The position numbers and the translations under genes are program-made. The notes beneath the pieces were generated by a model. The model was not told the origin of the DNA. It saw only the letters and a program-made list of their open reading frames with translations, and did not search any database. From Malurus cyaneus samueli (taxonomy: Eukaryota; Chordata; Aves; Passeriformes; Maluridae): a stretch of 64,000 nucleotides of DNA. Location: assembly GCA_009741485.1 (NCBI GenBank), contig CM019228.1, forward strand, positions 9,934,696 to 9,998,695, given 5' to 3'. Of this stretch, positions 37,447 to 49,818 are shown piece after piece (the stretch's first letter is position 1; each line of letters begins with the position of its first letter).

Positions 37447-37629
37447 ATGGTGGGCGCCGGTGCGCGCGGGGCGCCGCTGCTCCGCCCGTGTGCTGCTGCC
37501 GCTGCTGTTGCGGGGCGCAGCGGGCGGCATCGCCGACAGCGTGGTCTGGCCGTCAACGCGGGCGGCGATGCCCATGTGGACGTGACGGCATCCACTTCCG
37601 CAAGACCCGCTCGAGGCCGCGTGGCCGAG
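37447..37629 (+). CDS. MLEC: MLEC exon 1 (signal peptide; multiple apparent frameshifts)
   Basis: ATG at 37447 has a strong context (GACATGG). The hydrophobic signal core [13 protein letters not shown] reads from 37490 in another frame than the ATG. Conserved pieces then read IADSVVW (37529-37549), [11 protein letters not shown] (37552-37584), GIHFR (37587-37601), DPLE (37604-37615), then R-V-(G)-R to a GTGAGG donor. Each join lacks one base relative to the conserved protein. The donor phase (1) fits exon 2. It is a real exon with damaged or mis-sequenced bases. Confidence 0.85.
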
Positions 37630-40600
37630 GTGAGGGCGGGACACGCCGCGGCCGGGGGGTTTCGGGGGGACTGCCCGGGGGATCCCGCTCGGCTCCGCTC
37701 CGCCGGGGCAGTGAGGCCCTGCTGTGCCGGCGGAGTCCGGGACCCGCGCGCCCTGGGCGCCGTCCTGCCCGCTGCAGCCCCGGGAGGTCGGTGGCTGTCC
37801 CCGCAGGACAGCGGGGGCTCCTCTTCCCCAGCCGCTCGGGGACGGTCATGGCCCGAAGGCACCGTCGGTACCGGGCACCCGCGGGACCGCGGCCCCCCTC
37901 GTCCTGCCATCGGGCCCAGCTGGGGCCGCATCCCCCGTCCCCGTGGCGGTGTGGGCTCGGGGCTCCAGAAGCGGCGGCATGAGCCCTGCGGGATGGTGTT
38001 CCTGGCCTCAGGCTGCGGGGTTGTGTAATGCCGAAGGGAAGTGGCTGCGCGAGGGCTGGAGTGGGATTTCGGCTGGAAAGGCGGCGGGAGCGGCCAGGCT
38101 GCCTGCCCAGCCGCGTGCGCCCGCCGGTCTCCTTTTTTCACCCGTTTTCCACTGAAGAGCCCGGGTTCCACAGCAGGATCCGCCGGTTCGCAGCCCGGTC
38201 TGCAGCGCGCTCGGTGCGGTGGGAACAGCTTTGCCAGCCCTCTGCAGCCGGATCCGGGTCGCGCACAATGTGGGCTGATGCTTGCAGCATTCTGGTCGCG
38301 ATAGCGAAGAGCAGAGGCTGTTCGCTGGAGCCCCGGGGCTGGGCCCGGCAGGGGGAAGGTACAGCCGGCAGGGCTGCTCCGTGCCCCGGTCCTGGCTGGG
38401 TGTTCAAGGGCAGGGACACTAGCAGAAATAGAGGCAGATGGGATATCATCAGCTGCTCTACCTACCAAGTCAGTAAAATCTTCAGTCGACCGTTTAGGAC
38501 AGGATGGAGATCTAATATTGCACTTGGGTTACCTTTTTCTACTTTCTCCAAGTCCACCACAGTTTGAATTGTGTATATTTCTGGTAATTGGTGCACCAAA
38601 ACTTAGTCGATTAACTAATGTATTGAAAAACTAGCTATGCTGAGCCGCTCTGCTGTCATTTACAGGGTGAGTGGCAGAATGTGGAAAAAATGAGCTCTCT
38701 GTTGACTTTTGAGCCTAACCTTTGCCATTTCCATACAGGATGGTGAGGATTTTCCTGTGATATACAGCTGGAACTGCCCTTGCTTACCCTGCATGAGTGC
38801 CATCCCAAATGAAGGGCCTTTTAGGCACAGTGGATACAGTGGAGGTCACATTTAAATACTAATAGAGTTTTTCACACCCGTGGATGCTGCTGGCCCAGTT
38901 GCACAAGGTGCCCCAGTCACTATAGGTCAGCTTTCCTTCATAGACCTCTCACATGTGTGACTTGAATGTCCTTGTGGACTTCAACTATTTATTTTTAAGT
39001 TGAAGAGAAAAAAGGGTCTTTTTCAAGCACATTGTGACATTCACTTCCTTTGTGGAAAGCCTGTGGTATCTCCTCTGAGCAGCAGGCTGTTGCAGTAATC
39101 CTGCTTCAGCCAGTGGTGCCAGGCACAGTGGAGACTTTACCCCTTTGAGCTCTCAGCTGCCTTTCCCTCAATGGCTTTTTATTGCACCATTGTTCATTTA
39201 CTCTGGGCTCCTCTCTGTGTTGATAGACATGTAAGGACTGCAGCAGAAATGTATGGCTGACTGGTAGGAAATGACCTGGGGATAGTAATTCTGGGCTGTA
39301 CTGCCTCTGGGCAAAATAAAACCTTTTTTTTTTTCCTAGCCTCCATTCAGCCTCTGTGTCCTAAAAGACTGACTGTGCTCATGGCAATTACAGAATATGC
39401 AGGTGCCAGACATAGCTGAGTTACAGCTTGGTGTGTACTGCTTGCTCCCAGTGAGCACCCAGCATGTTTTAAAACCCAACTTGCCTCCACAGCTCTGTCA
39501 ACAGAGCTCTGACATGCAGGTGACAGTTCTTCCTCTCCAGTTACCTTCTTGGCTATTAAAGGACTTTCTTCCTGTGCAGGCTTTCCTTTAATAGGAGCTG
39601 ACTTGTGTGGAGTCCTTGGTTTGCTATCACTGTAATCTGTAGCTGGCCAGAAATACCTGCGTGGGAGGACAGGTTAAACTTTTCACCCTCTGTATTTTTG
39701 GTGATTAGAGTCTTCAGTCTCTATGCCCAGGTTCAAGTGGTAAAGAGAAGTGGAAGATTGCCTGAGCAGCTCTGTGAAACAGGAGACTAAGAACTGGCAT
39801 TAATTTCCTCTCCCTCGTTTGCATTGGCTCTGTCTTTGGCAACGAGTGCTGGGTTAGTAGTTCTCGCTTTGTCTTGGCCAGTGCATTGTCTGTTCCCATG
39901 GAAATGGGGGTGGAAGAAGTAAGTGTCAGCAGAGAACTTGGTCTGGATCAACTTCTGTCTGATGATGTCCACAGTCTTCCCTCCTGCCCGTGCTCCACTG
40001 GGGAATTGTTTGATGTGCAGCTCTGGAGGCATTGCATTAGTTTGCATTGATAAGGAGCTCTGACACAATAGCATACCAAGTGGGGTTAGAATTTTTGGGG
40101 GCTGCTGTGGAGATGGTAAAACACTGAAAAGAGGCAAATTTTGTGATTTCTCTTATTTTGTCAGTTATTGTTCTATTTGGGAGTGTTGTTTGGGCCCTTC
40201 TCAGGGGGGTCTTCAGATGCCTGCAGACAGCATCCATTTCAGCTTGGTGGCTCTGAGAACATCACCTGATGGAGCTGCTGGTGCTTTTGAAGCCCTTGTG
40301 TATCTTTCTTGCTTCCTTCCTTCTGTCTCCATGCTGACAGGTATTGTGGGGATGTGGTGAGAAGAAAGGTCTTTGTAAGATGCCGAATGCTTTTCACCCT
40401 TCTGCCATTCCCCAGGTTCTTAGTTGAGGGGGGATGAGTCTCTAACACACATTAACTGCTAACTTCAAATCTATTGTGTCAGTGAATCAAGTCACTTCTA
40501 TGCAGACTGTTCTAGTTTTGTACTTGGAATATAGAATTTGAAGATATTATAAAAATATTGTACATGTTTTTCCTCTTTAAAGGGTCAAAGGCTCTTTAAA

Positions 40601-43600
40601 GAGCCAATGGCTGAGTCCTTTTGTTTCGTTTAATGTTTATGAAGCAGGTTCTTCTTTCTGAAATGGTGCAAATGAGTTTCCTGTGTCTTAGACTACAGGT
40701 CTCCAAACCCATTTTCCTACACTTCTTGGGGCTTTGGCTACCTGTGCATCTGCTCTGGTAGTGCTGCCACCTGGTCAGACAAGGAAGGGAGACGGGTCTG
40801 ACAGGGCATAAGTGCTGATACCACTTTGGAGTAAAGAGTAAGAGTATGTAAAGTGTTTCTTCCTCAGAATGTAACCCTTCCTCTCACTCCTTTGTGCTCC
40901 AAACTCAGCTTCTGACTATGGTATGAAACTGCCAATCTTGAGGTCCAACGCAGAAGACCAGATTCTGTACCAGACAGAGCGTTACAATGAAGAAACCTTT
41001 GGCTATGAAGTTCCCATCAAAGAGGAGGGTGACTATGTGCTGGTGTTGAAGTTTGCAGAGGTCTATTTTGCACAGTCTCAACAGAAGGTAAGCAATAGCT
41101 TCTTGTGTGTCTCTAATGTGAGTTCCTGGCTAAGACTCTGTGTGCTCAGGTCTCAGCTGCTTTGCATGCTGGAGGAAGGAGTGAAGTAAGGCACTAATGG
41201 TAAACTTAGTTCCTAACCTCTCATAGGCTCTGAACCTTTAGAGCTCTCTTCCACATTCCAGCTATACAGTTGGACTGGAAAACTTAATTTCAAAGTATTC
41301 AAACAAACACAAGCAACTAAACATAACTAGCAATAGAGTTTTACAACCTGTGTAGGCTGTGCTGGCTTTGAGAAGCTTTTTTTTTCCTTTTTCTTGAACT
41401 CTTGTCTCTGACTTGACAGCATGGTTGTGCCAGAGGAGTATTGCACAGATTGAAGCAGGGAGGTGATCTAGGTTGAGTAGCCTATTCAAAACAATTTTTA
41501 TGAATGTAATAAGACTCGATGCTCTTTCAGTCTGATCCTGAAAGGACAGAGTTAAATTCAACTGCTTGTTGCTCTTCAGAGAATAATCCTTGTCCACTTT
41601 TGAAATCCCTCATGTACAGAAGTAGAAGCAGAAACAAACAGAATTCAAAGCCGTGTGATAAATTGGGGTAGGAGTGGTTTGTGTTTTAGTCTGCCTTTCC
41701 TCTGATTCCATCAGCTTCTTTAGGGCTGATCTCCTTAAGCACTGTGCTGCCTTCCTGCCAGAGAAGTATTTCAGGGTGCAGAACTGGTGGGGCTGGCTTA
41801 CAGAACAGATGCAAAAAGCACCCTCAGATTAAACTGAAGGGCTGAGGCATCTTTGGTTCCTCTTCCTTCATGTGGTTCTGCTGGGATTCCCCAGGTGCTG
41901 TATGAAGTTTGAGTCATTATAGCCCTGAGGACGACTTTCACTCTGAATTTACAGATGTGGTTAGCAGTTAAACATTTTCCCTCCTTCAAACCCTGTGTTC
42001 TTCACCAGCTTGTTTCCTCTTCTCTGTTCTGCTGCAGGCTGTTAGTTAGAAATTGCTTCACTCCCTAGGGTGTGGTGTGTCACAGCCACCCCAGGGTGGT
42101 AGGAGCAGGTCTTCAGACAGGAGAAAAGTTGTGAAAGAGAAGCAAGAATAAACCGGAATAAAACTGTGTTGTCCTCAGGTTTGAACAGCAGATGTAGGGG
42201 ATATTTTAAAAGGAAGAGGCAGATTTCAGGGTATTTGAAAGCATTGTTCATGTTCAGTGTCTTTAGCTGGCTGCTTTTGGGTTTTGTGTCCTTCCCAGAG
42301 GAGTAGGCCAGTGCATGTTACAATGCTTTCTGGTCCTGGGTGCATAAAAAGCAGAGACCTTTCCTGTTCTGTTCCCGTTTCAACTGTCACGTGCTTGAAT
42401 CTGTTCTGACTCTCTGCCATTTCTTCCACCCTGAAGGTATTTGATGTTCGCTTGAATGGCCACGTGGTGGTGAAAGACTTGGACATTTTTGACAGAGTTG
42501 GACACAGCACAGCTCACGATGAGATCATTCCCATGAGTATCAAAAAGGGAAAACTGAGTGTCCAGGGAGAGGTTTCAACATTCACAGGAAAGCTCCACAT
42601 TGAGTTTGTAAAGGTAACAAGCTTTTCAGGGCAGAGCCCTGATCTTCCCTTTCCCCCTTTCCCAGTCACATGGTACAGGTGTATGCTGGAAAAGGAGAGG
42701 TATTGGTAGCTGGGGAGATCGTTCCTTGCCTCAGACTGTAGCACTGACTGCTGCCTTTTCTTTCTCTAGGGCTACTATGACAATCCAAAAATCTGTGCCC
42801 TATACATCCTGCAAGGAACAGTGGAAGGTAAGCACAGTTTCTAAGCCACAAGGCTCTTCCCCCTTGGAGAGCAGCCTGTTGCTTCTCAGACTATGAGATC
42901 ATAGCTCTTGTTGACCCACATCTGCCAAAATTGTTTCTCTTTCACTGAGTTTCCACAGAGTGCAGTTGCATAGTGAAGTAGGTGTGTACTGTCATTGTTC
43001 TGGTCCGAGTCACAAAGCTGTGTCATTTTGGAATGAGAAAAATCCATTTGTTTCAGAATTTCCTGTATATGGGGTGGACAAGAAAGGAACATGTCTGGTC
43101 AGTCTCAGCTTATAGGCACAGATAAATTCCCTCTGGCCTTGGATGTCAGCAGCAGCCCTGCAGACAAATAATCTACAGTTATTTTAGCTAGTGGTTAAGT
43201 ATTTCTTACCTGGAGCTTTGTTTTGCCTTTTCGGCTTGAGGACAAGGCAATGTTTTTTTCCAGATACCAGTTCCTCTGGATAGCTCTGGGAAGTGCTAGG
43301 AAAGTTCTTCTTTCATCACCCTCTTTATAAGTGAGCTGGAGTTGAAGCCGCTCTAGCCCCTGAACTGGGAGGGTTTAGGATCTCTCTCTGACCAAAATAT
43401 CAATATTGCTTTACTGTTAGTCAGGGATTATTGAGTGCTGCTGAAGATTTGGTAAGAACCTTGTGGCCTGGTGGCACCTGCAGCTCAGGCCTCAGGCTCA
43501 GAAGGCTGGCTTTGAGTGGGGCTGGGCCATGCAGCTCTCATAGCTCTGGGCTTGGGGGGTGCAGTGATGGGGAGTTTATGGAAGGGATTGTTCCCATGCC

Positions 43601-44201
43601 TGTTTGCACCTGTATCTGCTGGTCCTGCAGGCAGCAGGTGCATGTTCTTGACTAGATCTTACTGAGCAGCTTCAGTATCTGAGTGCTCTAAGGGTGCTTT
43701 TGTGCATTTCCTTGTCTGTGTGATGCGTAGATGGTGTGGAAGGATGTAGTTTTTCTGCATGCTCTTATCTCATGAAGAAAAGAAATAGTGGTGTGATCAT
43801 CTGTGAGAGAAGATGTTCCTCTCTTGGGGGTGTTCTGGTTGTGATTTTGATGTGGTCTCAGGTGCCCTCTTGCCCATGTTCATGTTGGATCAGGGAGAGG
43901 GGAAGTAAGTGTCGTGAGTGGTCTCTCGATTTACATCCTTTCTGCTTGCAATCTTTTCTTTTGTTTAACAGATGTTCCCAAGCTGCAGCCACACCCAGGT
44001 CTGGAGAAAAAAGAGGAAGATGATGATGAAGATGAATATGATGATGGCTCCAGTGTCAAAAAACAGGCAAATAAGAACCGGGTTCAGTCAGGCCCACGCA
44101 CACCAAACCCCTATGCCTCAGACAACAGCAGCCTCATGTTTCCTATATTGGTGGCCTTTGGTGTCTTCATTCCTACCCTCTTCTGCCTCTGCCGATTGTG
44201 A
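37447..44201 (+). CDS. MLEC: MLEC, malectin (ER lectin); exon 1 frame disrupted
   Basis: Malectin is a type I ER membrane lectin that binds diglucosylated high-mannose N-glycans early in glycoprotein quality control, together with ribophorin I. Exons are 37447-37629, 40909-41087, 42437-42613, 42770-42827 and 43972-44201. Exon 1 encodes the signal peptide and the start of the lectin domain ([12 protein letters not shown]). Exons 2-4 hold the carbohydrate-binding beta-sandwich with aromatic-rich segments ([38 protein letters not shown]). Exon 5 has an acidic run ([14 protein letters not shown]), the [19 protein letters not shown] stem and a C-terminal membrane helix ending FCLCRL. Exons 2-5 are intact and in phase. 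Exon 1 needs several single-base insertions to read through, so the raw sequence has no continuous ORF. Expected length is about 278 aa (human 292). Confidence 0.96.
40909..41087 (+). CDS. MLEC: MLEC exon 2
   Basis: A 179-nt exon after AACTCAG, donor GTAAGC. It encodes [20 protein letters not shown] through FAQSQQK, including several Tyr residues of the type known to line the malectin sugar site. Confidence 0.97.
42437..42613 (+). CDS. MLEC: MLEC exon 3
   Basis: A 177-nt exon after CCTGAAG, donor GTAACA. It encodes [20 protein letters not shown] through [11 protein letters not shown] of the malectin beta-sandwich. Phase 0 at both ends. Confidence 0.97.
42770..42827 (+). CDS. MLEC: MLEC exon 4
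   Basis: A 58-nt exon after TCTCTAG, donor GTAAGC. It encodes [19 protein letters not shown] and ends the lectin domain. Confidence 0.95.
43972..44201 (+). CDS. MLEC: MLEC exon 5 (acidic stem, membrane anchor, stop)
   Basis: Coding part of the last exon after [28 protein letters not shown], a Lys/Gln-rich stem, then the hydrophobic helix [17 protein letters not shown] and CLCRL before TGA at 44199-44201. Only five residues follow the helix, consistent with a type I ER protein. Confidence 0.97.
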
Positions 44202-44300
44202 GAGCAAGCCCCACAGTGCATCAGCCCAGGGGCTGGGAGGGAAGGAGTTGGACCAAATATGGTTGCTTTCAATTTCTCCATATTGTTCATAATTTAAAGG

Positions 44301-44328
44301 AAAAAAAAAAAAAAAAAAAAAAAAAAAA
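44301..44328. repeat. Poly(A) tract in the MLEC 3' UTR
   Basis: 28 consecutive A, 100 bases after the MLEC stop, followed by a small direct repeat of AATGAATAGC. It is within the expected 3' UTR. Confidence 0.85.
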
Positions 44329-47300
44329 GATGATTCATTTGGAATGAATAGCAATGAATAGCAGGTCCAGGTAAGAGGGAGCTTACCTTCCCCCTGCCAG
44401 CAAGCAGCAAGGCCCTCGCTGTCCCCTTCGCACCATGTGCAGCCTCTGATTCTCCCTGGAGCATCCAAGAGTGAACTGAGTCCTGGCTGGGTGTGTATTG
44501 GGCCATTGAAAGCTGATGCTACCAGTCCTGGGCCATGGCCCACACTGAGAGAAAGCCATGTGCTGTAGGATCTCTGCCTTTACCGGGTGGAATACGGTTC
44601 CTTAAGCAGGAAAGCAGTTCTTGAAACAAGGCTGGGGTACACATTTTGTCCAGGATCATGGAAGTGTTGTGATGCTGTTGGGTGTCAAGCAGCTACGGAG
44701 GACAGAGTCTGGCTCAGCATCTCCCTGGATGAGTGCAACATGATGTATGGTACTCGCTGGCGTAAAGATACCAAGGCTCTAGCCCAGCCTCCGTGGAGAC
44801 TGTCCCCTCCTCAGACTGCAAGCTGTGCCAGGAGCAGAGGGGTTTATCTCACCTGATCTGCTGCACCGGCTGGGAGAGACTTTCCTAGTTTGGCAATTGC
44901 AATGTTCCATCGCAGAGGGATTCTGCTGTAGCCTGCGAGATGCTGACGTTGTCAGTGTCTGATCAGATGCACTTGTTTTCTGTATTGATTATGGCTTTTG
45001 TTTCCTTTAATATCCTTTTATTTTCAAAGGTTTTGTTTTAAGCCCAGTTCTTGTTTTGCCCTTTCTAGCAAGTGACCTCTTTTTTGGAAGAAGCTGAGAA
45101 TCAGGTGAACTAGTGAGGTTGTTCGGGACTTGTTCCTTGACCTTCCCAATGGTGAGCTCCCTTCTCCATGACTCTGAAAACCTGTGCCATAGGACAGTGG
45201 AGCAATCTGGTGCATGCTCCCTGTGGTCTCTCCTCTGTAGGGACCAGACCTGCCTGTGGCAGTGAGAAATGGAGTTGGTCATTGTTTCAGTCAGTGAGTT
45301 GGTCTTTTGAATACTCAGGCACTGTAGCAAAGGGGCAGATGTCCAGCAGTTCAGTCCTGTAGAGCAAGGCGGTTTGTTGCCTTCCAGAAATCTGGAAGTG
45401 AGCAGAGCGTTGGAGACAAAGTCACCTGCTTCCCCATGGATATTTCTGAAAGAGGCTTCTGTTTCCATGTGCAGAGCCTGTGCCTACCTGATAGAGGCTG
45501 AACAGAGTGAAAGCCACTGCTGCACCCACTGGTCCAGGGCTGCAGGCTCTGAAGAGCTGACTTCTCACAGTCTTGGCCTCCAGCATGTTGAGCATTTCTG
45601 TTGGCCAGGAGGGAGATGTTCTGTGCTGGAGCAGGATCTGTCCTAGGAAGGGTTGGGATTTTGCAGATCAGCTTCGATGCTGCTGTGCCCTGGGCTCACA
45701 GAGCGCTTTACCTCACGCTCTCTCCATTGTCCTCAGAAGTGTTCTGTCCTTCCCCAGAGCAGTGGCAGTGAGCAGTGACCTCCGTGCTGCTCTGCCTCTC
45801 TGGGTCTGTATTTTCCTAGCGGTTGTTCCTGGGTTTGATCCCCTGCCGTGGCTCAGGCTCTCTCTGGGATGAGCAGGGCTAGCAGAAGTACCGAGTTTCT
45901 GGCAAGGGAACTGGAGGAGCAGCCTTTTGTGTTCTGCTGGGCCCAGGCAGCTGAAGCCTTCACTTCCTCCTAACCCTCAGGCTGTGATAGGAGCTGTCAG
46001 CTCAGGGGCTCTGGAGTGAGAGCTGGGGGAGGTGACAGAGCGCTGCTCTCTGCAGCAGTGCCACTGAACCTTGCCTTTCTGATCACACATCACTGCTATG
46101 GGCCTGACCCTAATTCTGTCTCTGTGAGCTCAAAAACAAGCAGGACCTTAACTTATCTTCTCTCCAACTGCACAAGGGGTAACAGTCAGTTTGGGAGAGA
46201 AGCAAGAGAGTCCCTGCCCCAGTTAAAGGAGAAGACAGGCTTTAGAGAGCAGATCTTGAAGAACAAACCTTAGGATGAAAGGTGGTAAGCTTGAAGCTGT
46301 CTGCTTCATCTTTTAGCTGCTGTTAAAATCGAATACTTATAAAACCATTATAAAATATGAGCTCTGATTTGTTCGGTGACAGTGCCTGCAGGGATTCTCC
46401 AGTGTTTTTGGGATTGCTCTAACTGGAGCAAAGAGACATTTAGATCTTTATCAATTTTGAAAACCATGAACTGCGCTGATTTGTTAAGCAAAGAACCTAG
46501 TGTTGAAAGCAGGCGTCTCTCTAAGGAGCTACTCTCCTCCAGGCCTTTTAGGATGCATTTTATTTGAGCATCCTTGAAGCGAGGAATCAGTCAGCTTCTT
46601 GTGGCTCAGCCAGTAATCTCAGCACCTTGCCTACCATGGGAGAAAAGGTGTGCATTTAGATGTGCAAAAGTCAGAGACAAGTCTTCTAGGATAGTTTATT
46701 CCAGCCTCTCCTGGCAGCCAGGGCACCCATTTGGTGCCATCAGCTGCCCCAAGGCAGAGCTGAGCAGGGTGTGATCTGTTTTGTTCCAGTTGCTCAGTTC
46801 AAATGAATTTGTCTTATTTGAATAAGAATAGGGAGGAGAAATAGTTCATCCTTCATGACTTCAATTTAGTTGTTTTGACTCTGGTTTTATGCATCTTTCT
46901 CATTACAAAGCTGGGTTTTGGGGGGTTTCCTGACCCTGTTCAGGTGCTGTGAGAAGTTTTCTTCCTGGTCCATCCCCTCCTGACAGGTTTTTCTCAGAAG
47001 GAGCCTTAAAACAAAGCATTGGGAGCACGGTGGGGCATGGCCAGTCAGCACCTTGCTGGGAATGGAGTACTCTGGCTCCCCTAACCATCTCTGTCTAGCA
47101 TATGCAAGCCAGTCTGAGGGGTGTAATGAGATACCTGGTCCTGAGCAGCTAAAGAAAAAGTCTGGGCTGGCTGTAGCTTTCCAGAATGGATGTTTGAGGG
47201 AGTATCCAAGACATTGTTTAACTGAGATGGGTTAGAGACAAGCCTGTTTGTGCTAATTCCTCCTGCCAGCAGCAGTGTAGGGAGCTGGGTCAGAACAGAC

Positions 47301-47347
47301 CCTGACTTGATTCATGTTGTGTAGAGAGGGGCAGATAAGGCCATTTT

Positions 47348-47369
47348 AATAAAGCTTCCACTTAATAAA
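47348..47369 (+). terminator. MLEC: Candidate poly(A) signals for MLEC (two AATAAA)
   Basis: AATAAA at 47348-47353 and 47364-47369, about 3.1 kb after the stop. Possibly a proximal polyadenylation site. Confidence 0.35.
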
Positions 47370-49557
47370 GGGAAAATCACTGTCTATCATATTTCAGGCC
47401 CGGATCCAGCCTCAGCATAGTGATTTCTAAGCTTATTTTAATTGTCCCCATCAGCCCCTTCATTAAGCCAGGCCATTGAAGTCTTCAGTGTGTGTGACTA
47501 AACATCTCTGACCCTTTTGAGTGTCCCAGGTGGCAGTGAACAGAAAGCCAAATGAAATCCCTTCCCTTTTTGGTGCCTTTGTCTCAGGCTTTGAATAAAA
47601 GTCTATTTGAAGGAGCTTCTTATTTTTAAGGAGCTTCTGAGTCTTTTTTTTTTTTTTCTTCAAGGGGCAGTCATTCCCTGCCCTCGAGATCAGCTGGGGA
47701 CTGTCTCCCCATCCCCAGATGCCAGCTCTGGAGGTCAGAAGCTGAAGCAGAGAACTGTGAGCGAGTATCTTTATTTCTAGCCCTTAAGGTCAATGGAAGA
47801 AAAGTCTAACAGGGGGCAGAAGAACTGGAAGAGCTCCTTCAGGTCTGGTCTCCCCCGGAAATCTCCTGAAGACAGGATGGAGAACCTGCAGACAGTCTGG
47901 TGCCTGGGTGTCTGTGGAGTTCAGAGCTGAGTGAGTCATGCTGGCTCCTGGTAGTCATGTGGCACTTGAAGCTTCTGGGTGCAGAGTGGGGCTCGGTGGG
48001 TCCTGCAGCCCTCATTTGCCCATGCTGCTTAGGGCTGAACAGAGCAGAGGCCCGTGCTTTTTCCCTTGGCCTTTAAGTTGAAAAGGGGTTGCAAGAGCCA
48101 GGGAAATGTCTTGCTACGGGAACTCTGGGCTGAGCAAGCCTGTTGCTGATAGGAAACAGCAGGAGGGAGAGGGCCATGAGAGCAGCTTCAGCCCTTGGTG
48201 TGAGACAGATTCTGAGCAGCTGAGAAGTACCAAGTGTTTCTGGCTCTGGTGCTCAAATGTGGGAGCGATCATCTGCTTCTTGCACTTACGGTGGGGTGGG
48301 AAATACCCTTGCTGAGAATCCAAGGGAAATGGGAACTGGGCCAGCGCTGAGCTGATTTACCTACTGGCACTTCTGCATCGCCACAACAAATGCCAAAGCC
48401 TAATACAATTCAAGGATGCTATTTTAATGTCGGCCTGGTTCCACCAGTCTGGCTGTACCGGCTGGTCCCGAATAGCTCACACAAGTATTGTACACGGCAC
48501 AAGCACACCAGGCTGGAGCTGTGAAGGCTCAGAAATGCTATCCCACAGATGGGCCTCCTGTGCTGCACCCCTGCTTTGTGCTGCCCAGCGGGTCTGGGGC
48601 ACGGGCATTCACCTTGGATCCAAATGGATTTGACCCAGGAGTATTGTAGCATTGAAAGGTGCTGGGCTGGATGGGAGAGGTGAAAGCAGGTCCATGTCTT
48701 CCGGGACTCTGGCTTGCTCAGAGTTTATTGCTGTATATTAAATACTATTTTTGGAGATTGAGGGGAAGATGGGGGGTGGGAGGGATGTGATGATGCTGTC
48801 CCCAGTCTGATCAGTGGAATGCTACTGCAGGTTATTGATAGCTTTGATTTCTTTTTCCCCAGAAAGTGCTTTATTTAAAAAAAAAAAAAGAGAAAAAAAT
48901 CAACAGAACAAGTGCTTTCCTCCCTCCTAGAAACTGTGCTGGCTCATTAGAAAATGTGAATATTTTGCAAACATCAGTGATTTCTACTAAAGAGTTTTTG
49001 TGATGGAGATTTGAAGTCAAGGGGCAAAGTACAGCTTAAACCAGTTTTGGTGGGGAGAGTGTGAATCTGGGAAATGCAGGATCTCTGCCCTGGAGTTGTT
49101 TGCAGTCACACTCAATGGAGATGTGCTCTCCTGTGCTCCCATGGCTGTTCTGTCACACTCCTGAGCTGGAGTTATGGAGTGCAGCGGGAGCTGGAAACTT
49201 GCTGGCAAGTCGGGGCTTGAATTTTTTATGGTTTCCTTGGAGGCTTTGTGAATTCTGGGCTTTCCCACTTGATAAGCAGCTGGGTTGGTAAAGCAGCCCC
49301 AGAGCCTCTGAGAAGCAGCAGTGAGTCCCACCACTCCCTAGTGCCTGGCTGTGGATGTGTGGAAGTGACCTGTGCCACTGGCATTAAGGACACATCACAA
49401 ACTTCAAGCTGCAGGTCTGCCTTGTCTGTAAAGGCTGAAGCAGTGTGGGGAGAAATCTCCATCTGTGCATTGTCAGTACAAAGCAGTTTTGAGGAGGATT
49501 TTTTTTATTTTACTGCCCATTGCTTTGTGTTATAACAACTTGCAGTGACTCAGTGAC

Positions 49558-49583
49558 TTTTTTTTTTTTTTTTTTTTTTTTTT
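49558..49583. repeat. Poly(T) tract
   Basis: 26 consecutive T, within the putative distal MLEC 3' UTR. Confidence 0.85.
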
Positions 49584-49812
49584 AGTTTGTGTTGCAGCAG
49601 CGTTGGGCCCTGGGTGAAAAGCACAGATACCTATTTCTGATTGCATCAGCTTTGCAGGGACTAGTTTGGGGGAGAAGATGGGCATGGGGGTGGGTTATTT
49701 TATTTTTGGTACACAGTAGCAGTTTTATTTTTTGATTTCCCCAGGATGTTTGGTTGAGAAAATGTTCTGAAATCTACTGTCTGGCAGTTTAACCAGCAGT
49801 GTGCTAAAGGAA

Positions 49813-49818
49813 AATAAA
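49813..49818 (+). terminator. MLEC: Candidate distal poly(A) signal for MLEC
   Basis: AATAAA, with a GT/T-rich stretch (TTTTCTGGTGG) about 40 bases downstream. It would give a 3' UTR of about 5.6 kb, plausible for this gene. Confidence 0.4.

Larger units (their letters stand above)
36560..38310. promoter_or_regulatory. MLEC: CpG island and promoter of MLEC
   Basis: A long GC-rich island surrounds exon 1. Inverted CCAAT boxes (ATTGG) lie at 37003, 37265 and 37358, and GC boxes follow, just upstream of the ATG at 37447. An X-box-like palindrome is at 36924-36937. No TATA box is evident. Confidence 0.75.

Noticed and set aside
37447..37629. MLEC as a true pseudogene
   Set aside because: Exons 2-5 are intact with good splice sites and strong conservation. 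Lesions confined to one GC-rich exon fit sequence error better.
37329..38468. A 379-codon minus strand ORF over MLEC exon 1
   Set aside because: Antisense shadow of a GC-rich island; composition is low complexity and it has no recognisable domain.
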